From Deltaproteobacteria bacterium (lineage in GTDB: Bacteria; JAUYMQ01): DNA of 31,038 bases. Below the pieces are notes generated by a model. That model ran no database searches and was not told the DNA's origin. It saw only the letters and a program-made list of their open reading frames with translations. The stretch lies in assembly GCA_030698575.1 (NCBI GenBank), contig JAUYMQ010000290.1, forward strand, positions 1 to 31,038, read 5' to 3'. The stretch's first letter is position 1. The number at the start of each line of letters is the position of its first letter. This document shows, piece by piece, positions 6,901 through 13,480 of this stretch. A program made the translations under genes and the position numbers.

Positions 6901-8759
6901 ATCCCGCCGTCTTTCCGGGTGGCGTAATAGACGTTGTCCTTCAGGTCGGGCGGAAGGGCCGGATTTGCCAGGCGCTTGAACGAGAGGTCGGTCCAGCCGA
7001 AGCCGCCGTACACGAAGCCGGCCAGCCCCGTCTTGAGGCCCTTCACGCTCTGCGCGGCGCCTTCCAGGCCCGAGATCACCCCGAGGCGGTTCGGCCCCGG
7101 CGTGGCGAAGCCCACGCCCAGCAGCTTGAGATCACCTTTCGGCAGGTTGTCGCCGTTCGACCCGATCGAGAAGCTCCCGTTGGAAAGGAAAGCCACCGAG
7201 CCCGAGACTTCGGGCAATCCCACCGGATCGACCATGTTGGCGACCGCCGGGTACATGGTGACCACCGCCTCGATGCCGATGGGCGCGCTTACCGTGGGCG
7301 CGTTCACGTTGGGCGAGAGAAGCGATGGAATGACTATTGCCACGTCATCATTCTCACGGGGGCCCGACTCGTTGGTCCGGTTGGCGCCGGCCTGGATGCC
7401 GGTGCCGTCGAAGCTCGCCTGGTCGCGATCGCCGGTGAAAGCATTGATGACACGGGGGAGCGACTGGAGGATGTTGTCGTCCCCGGGCCCGACGATCGGC
7501 GTGTCGATGGTGAGGCCACCCGTAAACTGATCGACGAGCTGCACATCGTCGCAGGGCGTGGTGAGGGGCACGCCCGCGGCGTTCTGGCACTTCGCGGTGT
7601 CGGCGTCGAGATCAGTTCCGGCGCGAACGTAGGATCGCGGCGGGGTCTGAAGGATGTTGTCGAGCCCGGGCCCGACCACGGCGATATTCGCATTGGCGAC
7701 GATCGTTCCCACGGCGACCAACTGCACGTCGTCGCAGGGGGCAATGGGAACACCCGTGGGAGACTGGCAGGCCGTGGTGTCTGAGTCGAAGTTCACCCCG
7801 ACGCCGGTTCCGGCGTCGCCACCCGAAAGGATCACGGGCACGTCGTCGCCGCCGACCGGGCTCTCGAGGAGCCGGTTGCCGGTGGCCTGGCTGGTCAGGC
7901 CGCCGCCGTTCAGAACGATGTTGGTCGGCTGCAGGAAACGCGCCACGCAGGGAAGCGCCTGCACGTCGTCGCCCGCGCGGCCGCTCTGGGACTGCTGGTT
8001 CGGCCCGGCGCAGATATTGTTCAGCGCGCATCCGCCGTTGGGGCCCACCAGGTCGTCGCAGAAGAAGGTGGTGCAGGGGTTGGTCTCGAGAATGCCGTTG
8101 GCGCCGGGACCCACGATCGGCGTTGTGGCGGCGGCCGTCGCGTTGCCCACGTTCACGAGTTGCACGTCGTCGCCGCAGCGGCCTGATTCAGCAATGCCGT
8201 TTACGCCCACGACGACCGTTTGGCCCGACTGGACGTCGTCCCCGGCCTTCTGGGTCTCGAGAACGGTGTTATTGCCGGGGGTGATGACCGTCGGATCGTT
8301 GCCGAGCAGGAAGTTCGCGTTGTTCTCCGAGTAGATCGTCACGTTGTCGGAGAGGCCGTCGCCGTTGTTGTCGGGGGGCGGATTCTGCGAATTGGGGAAC
8401 GTCGGGCGCTGGACGCGAACGACAGCACCCGGAGGGAAGCCGGGAACCGGCGGCAGGCCGCTCAAGTTGTTGTTCGTCGTCACCAGGAGGTCGGTCCGGT
8501 TGAGCACCTCGATCAGGGGCACCGTCGGGTTCGAGTACATGCTGAACCGGGGAATGACCTGGTTCACCATGCTGACGTCAGTCGGGGTACCGAGGCCGCC
8601 CGCCAGGATGCGGTAGTTGTACAGCTTCTCCGCCTTGACCCGGCTGCCCGCAACGGCCTCACCGTCGCCGATCGATCCCGGGTGGCTTGCGAGCACCAGA
8701 CAGGCCGCCGCGCCCGCGGTCAGAAAGACGATTTCGCGCCAACTGTGCTTCCCGATCAT
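3960..8759 (-). CDS. Giant secreted protein with ~17 acidic GPGxNGILET...GDDVQ repeats
   Basis: I do not recognise the family. The ATG at 8759 gives 1,599 residues, a GGGGG Shine-Dalgarno and a signal peptide (positive N end, hydrophobic 11-25, likely cut after AVA near 37). The frame is open for 27 more codons upstream, but those lack signal character. A short module recurs about 17 times: G-x-N-G-[IL]-x-[EQ]-[TS]-x(4-8)-G-D-D-[VI]-Q. Clear copies are at residues 162-176, 185-200, 217-236, 827-841, 946-960, 1241-1256, 1288-1302 and 1384-1399. A Cys-bearing variant, CQ-x(6-8)-PCDDVQ, occurs near 331-345, 391-406 and 1206-1221. A Ca-site-like DNNGDG lies at 130-135, and Cys-rich knots at 655-694 and 1325-1349. 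Regions about 500-820 and 965-1180 (for example GRLYVIESNTGRI) look propeller-like. The C terminus is Lys/Ala-rich with no PEP-CTERM or LPXTG signal. It is likely a surface or extracellular protein. Confidence 0.8.
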   Translation of the reverse strand: MIGKHSWREIVFLTAGAAACLVLASHPGSIGDGEAVAGSRVKAEKLYNYRILAGGLGTPTDVSMVNQVIPRFSMYSNPTVPLIEVLNRTDLLVTTNNNLSGLPPVPGFPPGAVVRVQRPTFPNSQNPPPDNNGDGLSDNVTIYSENNANFLLGNDPTVITPGNNTVLETQKAGDDVQSGQTVVVGVNGIAESGRCGDDVQLVNVGNATAAATTPIVGPGANGILETNPCTTFFCDDLVGPNGGCALNNICAGPNQQSQSGRAGDDVQALPCVARFLQPTNIVLNGGGLTSQATGNRLLESPVGGDDVPVILSGGDAGTGVGVNFDSDTTACQSPTGVPIAPCDDVQLVAVGTIVANANIAVVGPGLDNILQTPPRSYVRAGTDLDADTAKCQNAAGVPLTTPCDDVQLVDQFTGGLTIDTPIVGPGDDNILQSLPRVINAFTGDRDQASFDGTGIQAGANRTNESGPRENDDVAIVIPSLLSPNVNAPTVSAPIGIEAVVTMYPAVANMVDPVGLPEVSGSVAFLSNGSFSIGSNGDNLPKGDLKLLGVGFATPGPNRLGVISGLEGAAQSVKGLKTGLAGFVYGGFGWTDLSFKRLANPALPPDLKDNVYYATRKDGGIVAISYRRQRVSDVMQPGFIDDPTGLAYVGPARTLCIGLNFQSNANCTASGIPFSCCTGAGAGSCVPGAGLAANCGDQDPPGTAAGRLYVIESNTGRIAKVPLEIMNTTSDFGLCVQTTKVPLNTPPNNESFQGAFCDVLTGLQPSGANCGGGSPSACRTTGVGLPNTRVVANTAGIEFLTPELVSDPVALVALTPFPVPHLGRITTGKNGISETPVAGDDILVVPVGQGFPNGRMIDAALLPPAPMQPPGFFLMTTPLGDDVIIGGGTSPENPQLPGSNPPDTITTGPNGIAETPVCNPAAPGTCTDIQNIPVGRGEPFARSIEAGPNGLLDSVPVGDDTVVDSPTLMVANRGGTVVWMDLNGFDPFTHTGPPRIFDLKLNEITGIGVGDYINGEGWQVLVTTTDFGGAVVSFDPTLNDNSKSLAATLQIFTDLNDTLSTKLDPSQVPIPLPPTTLVTGLTHVAQDFYPGPDQYIGTPDDQHFDNPALLTDPTNISFNALSEPNEISVDGSGGNIYSLGSRSKFSPAGSFSVNTLNTPTDNILNDDPTTDLYNFISGNIQINVGLYPKNNNAIIAGDDLVVQTTACQMPDSTPIPGCDDIQLTLAGDRVFSGIRGMNIYAGANGVAESGLGGDDVQVVAVGQTFSTPDLTSNFVPYKKWTKNVVGVSAGVNGVLETCPQGDDTVGTGTAGIMALCPLVVANVASCPTDYRPLGIGCTVPTAACPANSICTGGNGIVNSGIASDDEQLIAPGTTGLASMASVVAPGKDEFMQTSPGGDDVLDGGVPLQIVIQPGPDEILQTPPAPGDQAVRLTPIGITDLDVFAFSRPIESLETASMPYAFAAINGTGVNSGVVDINGGLTANALDAAVDAVFPNSSSFFGPSMESPTGEIDFTVRDISLTAFIDNTTGIVFGRGVDRNSSLPAVSLLFLDASLAPVNNAFVGSVIIGRQIVQTPGRTYEQDRLLKQLAKLAAKAAKAKK

Positions 8760-8774
8760 GGAACCCCCTGGCTT

Positions 8775-8802
8775 GCCCTGTCGGTTGACCCCGACGCAGG
8801 GC
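8775..8802 (-). promoter_or_regulatory. Leader hairpin just upstream of the giant gene's ribosome binding site
   Basis: In the mRNA sense, two 5-bp helices (8798-8802 with 8775-8779, and 8791-8795 with 8780-8784) stack with a 2-nt bulge and a 6-nt loop. The structure ends about 15 nt before the ATG, abutting the GGGGG Shine-Dalgarno. It could affect initiation or mRNA stability. No known riboswitch consensus fits. Confidence 0.4.
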
Positions 8803-8988
8803 TTTTGTCGAGCAGGTTGCCTTCGGATGGCCGAGGCCAACTGGATAAAGAGAGCGGCGGGTTTTGGTGAGCGGCGTGAGCGTCAGCCTGGATGGCGCCG
8901 GCGCCGGAAGCGCCCTGGCCAGCAGGGCCCCGGAATGCCGGCCGGAGCATTACCCTTCCCGCTTGACCGATGGAGAACGGCGACGGGT

Positions 8989-9017
8989 ATAATAATAGAT
9001 GGCAGAGAGTTATGCAA
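8989..9017 (-). promoter_or_regulatory. Possible sigma-70 promoter of the giant gene
   Basis: TTGCAT (9017-9012) and TATTAT (8994-8989) are 17 bp apart in the gene's orientation. The -35 element coincides with the -12 part of the sigma-54 site, so the two reads compete. I favour sigma-54 because its match is longer, but dual use is possible. Confidence 0.4.
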
Positions 9018-9029
9018 ACCGCGTTCCAA
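9012..9029 (-). promoter_or_regulatory. Near-consensus sigma-54 (-24/-12) promoter
   Basis: The minus strand reads TTGGAACGCGGTTTGCAT. Against TTGGCACG-N4-TTGCA, only one position differs (A for C in GGCAC). GG at 9027-9026 and GC at 9015-9014 are separated by exactly 10 nt, as sigma-54 requires. Transcription would start near 9002 and give a leader of about 240 nt before the giant repeat-protein gene. An NtrC-type activator with an intact GAFTGA loop is encoded at 16173-17606 in the same window, which makes regulation by it plausible. Confidence 0.7.
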
Positions 9030-9059
9030 TTCTGGGGGGTTTTTAAAATCATTGTAAGT

Positions 9060-9165
9060 ATCTGAGTTTATTCAGATTTCTCCTTACCCACCCCGGTCGA
9101 TTGATTCGCGCTGCCGTCACCCCGGAGAAAACATTTTCCCATATTGTGACATCTGCGTTCTCACA
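9060..9165. promoter_or_regulatory. Cluster of inverted repeats upstream of the sigma-54 site (candidate enhancer)
   Basis: Three inverted repeats lie in this AT-richer stretch: ATCTGA-6-TCAGAT (9060-9077), GAAAA-2-TTTTC (9127-9138) and TGTGA-11-TCACA (9145-9165). The last two are about 100-140 bp upstream of the -24 element, the usual distance for NtrC-type activator binding. The half-sites differ from the E. coli NtrC consensus, so binding is only an inference. Confidence 0.35.
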
Positions 9166-9198
9166 GGCGCCGCACCCGCCTCTGCCATGCCGCCCCGC

Positions 9199-10725
9199 CT
9201 AGAACCGCGCCGTATTCGTCAACCAGAGGATCCACTGATCCCCCTCGAGATTGAAGTTTCCGTGAGGGTTGTTGGGATCGACCGTCTTGAACGACGTGGG
9301 CTGGAGCTTGATGAACTGGTAAGTCACGTCGATGGTCGTGGGCAGTTCGAACCACTCGAAGGGGTCGTCCTGCTCGATCCCCATGCCGAGGGACCAGATC
9401 TGCTTGTCGGCATCGGCCGCAGCCGGCTCATCCGTGACGAAACCCAGCAGGTTGCCGTTGACGTCGTTGATGCGCGTCTGCACGCCGGAGTGCGGATCCT
9501 TGACCACGCTCGGAATACGCGCGAAGCCGGCGCGGATGCGCCACACACGCTTCAGCTGGTACTGGATGCCGTAACGCTGGATCCAGATGTTGCGCATCGC
9601 ATTGTTCGGCTGCGGCAGGAAATTGACCGTCCCGGTCCCCGTGGGGCCCTGGTTCGGCGGGACGACGAAGGACTGAATTCCCTGGAAGGTCCCATTCAGC
9701 GTGTTGCCGCGGTACCTCGACCACTGCTGCCAGCCCACCTCGGCCGCGACGCTCAGGCGATCATTCACGTCGTAGGCCAGGCCGAAGGTCGCCTCCTGCG
9801 GCTGGAAGAAGGTGTCGACGGAGAGGCGCCCCTGGACGGGAATGACGATCGAGAGCGCGCCGGTCGTCGGGAGACCGGTCCGCGAGTTGAGGTTCTGGCG
9901 GAAGGTGGTGCGCGCCTCTTCCTTCCAGCTGGCACCAATCTTGAGCCCCTTCTGGGTGTCGATGAGCGCCCCGATGATCCAGCCAAAGGTCGGGGAGGCA
10001 TCGATCTGACCGAGGAACTGCCCGTCGCCCGGAGGTGACGGGGCCAGCGAGCCGGCCCCCGTGGAGTTCATCGTAAAATCCACGTTGACGTCGCCCTTGA
10101 TATTCAGGTTGCCGCGAAGGCCCACCCCCACGTAGAGATAGTCGTTGAGGCGCAAGCCCAGCCCGGCGACGAAATCGAGGTGCTGCTGCTGCTCGTTGCC
10201 GAGCCAGACCGACTGGGGGATGCGGGTGGGAATGCGCAGGTTCACGCCCCGGCCACCGGGCGACGCGAGGCCCCCGCAGTTACCGGTTATCCCACCGGAG
10301 CAGCCGCCGGCGAAATCAAAGTTCGCGCTCTCGATGCGCGCGATGCGGGTCCCGTCCTTCGGCCAGAAGTTGTACAGGCCGAAGGACGCCTTCATGCCCA
10401 GGACTTCAAAGGGGAAGACATTGCCCAGAACCGGGCCGCTGACATTCGTCTGATAGTTGTCGCCGCGACCCGAGATCAGCACGGAAGACTCGCCGAAGAG
10501 CCAGCCCGACACCGCCTCGCGGTGCTTTACCGTGGCCAGACCCGCGGGGTTGTAGTAGGACGCGCTGAAATCATCGGCGATGGCGGTGAACGCGCCGCCC
10601 ATGCTCGTGGCCTTCGCGCCGGCGCCCATCGTGTTCGAGAGCGATGCGAGCGCCTCGCCCGCGGCGCCACCCACGAGCAGGGCGGCCGCAAAGGCCAGGA
10701 TCGTCCGTTTCGTCGCCGTCCTCAT
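9199..10725 (-). CDS. FadL/OmpP1/TodX-family outer-membrane transporter
   Basis: A 508-residue precursor with a signal peptide (cut likely after EALA near residue 27). The mature N terminus, GAGAKATSMGGAFTAIADD followed by NPAGL, is the FadL/OmpP1 hallmark (plug/hatch start). The rest is alternating beta-strand sequence ending in a C-terminal Phe (LTNTARF), the usual signal for BAM assembly. The family makes 14-strand barrels that let hydrophobic compounds such as fatty acids or aromatic hydrocarbons cross the outer membrane. The substrate here cannot be read from sequence. The start ATG 10725 has a GGAGGAG Shine-Dalgarno. It lies 96 bp after a paralogue (10822-12297) with no clear promoter between, so the two are probably co-transcribed. 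Confidence 0.88.
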   Translation of the reverse strand: MRTATKRTILAFAAALLVGGAAGEALASLSNTMGAGAKATSMGGAFTAIADDFSASYYNPAGLATVKHREAVSGWLFGESSVLISGRGDNYQTNVSGPVLGNVFPFEVLGMKASFGLYNFWPKDGTRIARIESANFDFAGGCSGGITGNCGGLASPGGRGVNLRIPTRIPQSVWLGNEQQQHLDFVAGLGLRLNDYLYVGVGLRGNLNIKGDVNVDFTMNSTGAGSLAPSPPGDGQFLGQIDASPTFGWIIGALIDTQKGLKIGASWKEEARTTFRQNLNSRTGLPTTGALSIVIPVQGRLSVDTFFQPQEATFGLAYDVNDRLSVAAEVGWQQWSRYRGNTLNGTFQGIQSFVVPPNQGPTGTGTVNFLPQPNNAMRNIWIQRYGIQYQLKRVWRIRAGFARIPSVVKDPHSGVQTRINDVNGNLLGFVTDEPAAADADKQIWSLGMGIEQDDPFEWFELPTTIDVTYQFIKLQPTSFKTVDPNNPHGNFNLEGDQWILWLTNTARF

Positions 10726-10821
10726 CTCGTCTCCTCCTCGGTCGGGACGATCGCCCGCGCCGGTTCCCCATGAAAGTCCGGAACTCTTCCTAACCCATGC
10801 CGCCCGCCTGCCCAGCGCGGA

Positions 10822-12297
10822 CTAGAACTTCGCCGTGAAGAACGCCCCGGCCGCCGAGATGTTGCCGTTCACCCTCAGCTTATTGCCGAACTGCGTGAAC
10901 TCACCGTACTGGGGCGGGATGTTGGTGAAAACCTGATTCGTGAACGTGTCGGTACGCAGTATCTGCTGCTGCCACCAGAAGTCGAACTGCCACTTCTCCG
11001 CCCAGCCGATGGGGTCGTCGATGGTGATCCCGAGTCCCACGCTCACGATGTGCCGTCCGGCGTCGACGAAGTTGGTCCCGCTCGAGCGGACGATCGCGAC
11101 CTCGCTGTTTCCCTGAATCTCTGAAACCACCATCAGGGTGCCGGTCTGGTTGTCCTCGTAGGGGCTCGGCCGGTAGGCGTATCCGCCGCGGATCTGGAAA
11201 TCGACGGGCCCCAGCGGCCCTTTCTTCGTCTTCGGGCGCCACTCGAAGCCGAACCGCGGCACCCAGATGTTCTTCGGCTTGGGGTTGATGAAGCGCCGGA
11301 AGCCGATGTTGAGCGGGCTGTTGGCCCCCAGAACGAACTGGAAAGGCTCGAAGTTCCGCCCTTCGATGCGGCCATCGCTAGCCGAGCTCCACCCTTCCCA
11401 CACGAGATCGGCCGAGAGCGTCAACCGGGGCGACGGATCGTAGGCGATGCCCACGGCCACCTGATGAGGGGAGTAGAACTGCGTCCCCCTGAACTCACCG
11501 ATGATGGCGGCGTCCTGGTTGAGCAGCGTGTTGACGAAAGCGACGGGGTTGGAGCTGACGGTGGTCGTGCTGGCCGTGTTCTCGATGCTGAACTTCTGCT
11601 GCTGGAAGTATCGATAGGTCGCGCCGATCTTGAGGTTCTCGTAGGGCCGCCAGAGGATGCCGACGTTCGGGGAGATACGGTTCTCGGCCTCGACCACGAG
11701 CTGCCCCGCGCCGACCGGCAGCAGATCGCCAGTGCCTCCCAGCGCCGCCCCGTTGAAGGCGATGGGGAGGAAGAGGTTCAGCTTGGTGCTCTGGTTCGAC
11801 AGCAATCGGAAGCCCGCGCCGATCGACCACTTCGAATTGATGTCGAACCCGAGCGCCGGACTCAGATCGAAGATCTGATGAGCGTTCTCGATGAGCCCGA
11901 ACTGGGGCTCCGCGGGATTGACGAACTGGTTCCTCTGAAGGAGATCGAGCGGGTAGTAACCCCAGACGCCCAGGCCGCCGCGTCCGTGGAACAGCGGCAC
12001 GATGAGGCCGACGTACGCGCCGCCCGTGGATTCAATGGGGCGCGGATGACCGTCGATGTTGAGATCGAAATTGATGAAGAGAAGGCCGGCGCTGAGCTGG
12101 ATGCTGGAGGGCTGGGTGACGCCGGCGGGATTGTACCAGGTGGCTGAGAAGTCATCGGCGATCGCCGTGAAGGCGCCGCCCATGGCGACCGCCTTCCCGC
12201 CCACGCCGACGGTGTCGGCCACCGTCGCCCGGGCAGTACCCTGCGCAATCAGAATGAAGGAGAAGGCCAGCACCGCCGCGATCACATGCTTTTTCAA
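10822..12297 (-). CDS. FadL/OmpP1-family outer-membrane transporter, paralogue
   Basis: This 491-residue precursor has a short basic N end and hydrophobic core with cleavage near ARA (about residue 24). GVGGKAVAMGGAFTAIADD and NPAGV follow, then beta-barrel sequence ending in AFFTAKF with terminal Phe. It shares the N-terminal signature with its downstream neighbour but differs widely in the body, so the duplication is old or the two were recruited separately. The start is TTG at 12297; the next Met is too far inside to leave a signal peptide. The Shine-Dalgarno is poor (G-rich only). A candidate sigma-70 promoter about 340 bp upstream implies a long leader. Confidence 0.87.
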   Translation of the reverse strand: MKKHVIAAVLAFSFILIAQGTARATVADTVGVGGKAVAMGGAFTAIADDFSATWYNPAGVTQPSSIQLSAGLLFINFDLNIDGHPRPIESTGGAYVGLIVPLFHGRGGLGVWGYYPLDLLQRNQFVNPAEPQFGLIENAHQIFDLSPALGFDINSKWSIGAGFRLLSNQSTKLNLFLPIAFNGAALGGTGDLLPVGAGQLVVEAENRISPNVGILWRPYENLKIGATYRYFQQQKFSIENTASTTTVSSNPVAFVNTLLNQDAAIIGEFRGTQFYSPHQVAVGIAYDPSPRLTLSADLVWEGWSSASDGRIEGRNFEPFQFVLGANSPLNIGFRRFINPKPKNIWVPRFGFEWRPKTKKGPLGPVDFQIRGGYAYRPSPYEDNQTGTLMVVSEIQGNSEVAIVRSSGTNFVDAGRHIVSVGLGITIDDPIGWAEKWQFDFWWQQQILRTDTFTNQVFTNIPPQYGEFTQFGNKLRVNGNISAAGAFFTAKF

Positions 12298-12724
12298 ACC
12301 CGCCCCCCATCGAGTCTGACGCGTTCCGTAGCGTAGAGCGACCGAAACGGCGTTCAGCGCGCGAAGTTCTGCATGCGTGTCACACGAACGAGAGGCGCGG
12401 AATGAGGCGTGCCGCCGCCGTTCCGTGAGCGGTAGCCATCGGCGAACCGGGCACCGCGCGTGTTGAGCGTGCTCGCATGCTTTCCGTTATGGCGAAATCG
12501 AGGAACTTTTTTGAATTTACGGTGACGATCAAAAGGCAGGCCGAGCGTCCGCCCCCCCGGCATCGTGTCGTCGCCACCGCCCTCCGACACTCTTTCCTGT
12601 CGGAGCCCATACATAGCTTCCTGAAATAGTGCCCCTTTTTAGTCGAAGGACCACGCCATGTCAAGCAAGATAGCTGAGAAAAACAGACGGAAATCAGGGA
12701 CCTGCGCCGTCCTGGAGGTCAGCC
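12298..12724. other. 427-bp intergenic region between the FadL pair and the GT2 gene
   Basis: I see no convincing gene here. It holds a candidate minus-strand promoter (12636-12664), an 8-bp perfect hairpin with an 8-nt loop (12582-12589 with 12598-12605), and an AT-rich patch (about 12507-12535). Minus-strand open frames of 86-94 codons in 12354-12664 have no domain signature and I do not accept them. Confidence 0.6.
12636..12664 (-). promoter_or_regulatory. Candidate sigma-70 promoter for the FadL pair
   Basis: A perfect TTGACA -35 (12664-12659), a 17-bp spacer and TAAAAA as -10 (12641-12636), pointing at the FadL gene that starts at 12297. The -10 matches four of six positions. The leader would be about 330 nt and includes the hairpin at 12582-12605. 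Confidence 0.4.
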
Positions 12725-13480
12725 TCAGTCGAAGAGTGAATCGTGGCGAATTCCCTTCACGTGCAACAGATATTTGACGAGCGTTCCGAGGATGCCGAGA
12801 CCGTAGACGCAGCTCCTCCAGAACCCGACCGAAGAACTGTCGTGGTGGTACCGGGTCGGCACGGGAATTTCCTTGAAGCTCATCCCCTTCACCACGAGCT
12901 GGACCAGGATTTCGTTGTCGAAAACGAAATCGTCGGAATTGGCGAAGTAGTTGACCTGCTCGAGGGCCTCCCGGCTAAATGCCCGATATCCCGTATGAAA
13001 TTCAGAGAACCGCGTTCCCAGAACGACGTTCTCGACGCCGGTGAGCACCTTGTTCGCCACGAACTTGTAGAGCGGCATGCCGCCGCGGATGGGAGAGCCG
13101 AGCATGCGTGAAGCGAGCACAACTTCCGCTTCGCCGCGGGCGATGGGGGCGACCAGATCGGGCACGATAGAGGGATCGTACTGATTGTCGGGGTGGAGCA
13201 TCACGATGATGTCGGCCCCTTCCCTGAGGGCGCGCGTGTAGCAGGTCTTCTGGTTGCCCCCGTAACCCCGGTTGATCGGGTGTTCCTCCACGATGAGATT
13301 CAGATTCCGGGCGATGCGCACCGTGTCGTCCGCGCTCGCATCGTCGGTCAGGATGATAGCGTCGTAGGAGCCCTCGGGGATCTCCCGGTAGGTCTTCTCG
13401 AGAGTCAGCGCCGCGTTGTAGGCGGGCATGACGACGATGACCTTCCCGCGGGGCGCGGGAACTGGCTTCACCGCCTTCAC
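12725..13480 (-). CDS. GT2 glycosyltransferase (polyprenyl-phosphate sugar transferase-like)
   Basis: A 251-residue GT-A fold enzyme: VVMPAYNAALTL at the N terminus, a DD pair at 46-47 for nucleotide binding, RGYGGNQKT near 71-79, and the metal-site segment MLHPDNQYDP around 94-103. The C terminus has no trans-membrane pair, so this is the soluble, DPM1-like class that commonly loads a sugar onto undecaprenyl phosphate. It may supply lipid-linked sugar to the TMTC/GT39 membrane transferases encoded nearby (inference). The start is GTG at 13480, with a GTGA 4-bp overlap with the TPR lipoprotein gene. Confidence 0.85.
   Translation of the reverse strand: MKAVKPVPAPRGKVIVVMPAYNAALTLEKTYREIPEGSYDAIILTDDASADDTVRIARNLNLIVEEHPINRGYGGNQKTCYTRALREGADIIVMLHPDNQYDPSIVPDLVAPIARGEAEVVLASRMLGSPIRGGMPLYKFVANKVLTGVENVVLGTRFSEFHTGYRAFSREALEQVNYFANSDDFVFDNEILVQLVVKGMSFKEIPVPTRYHHDSSSVGFWRSCVYGLGILGTLVKYLLHVKGIRHDSLFD

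Noticed and set aside
8760-8830. c-di-GMP (GEMM) riboswitch in the giant gene leader
   Set aside because: Short pieces such as GACAAAAGCC and ACAGGGCAAGCC look similar, but the P2 tetraloop helix and the overall order are missing.
8963-8993. Plus-strand TTGACC and TATAAT pair
   Set aside because: Spacing is 19 bp and no plus-strand gene or terminator follows; the same bases are explained by the minus-strand promoter elements.
12354-12664. Small minus-strand genes of 86-94 codons
   Set aside because: No Shine-Dalgarno, no recognisable domain, overlapping frames, basic low-information sequence.
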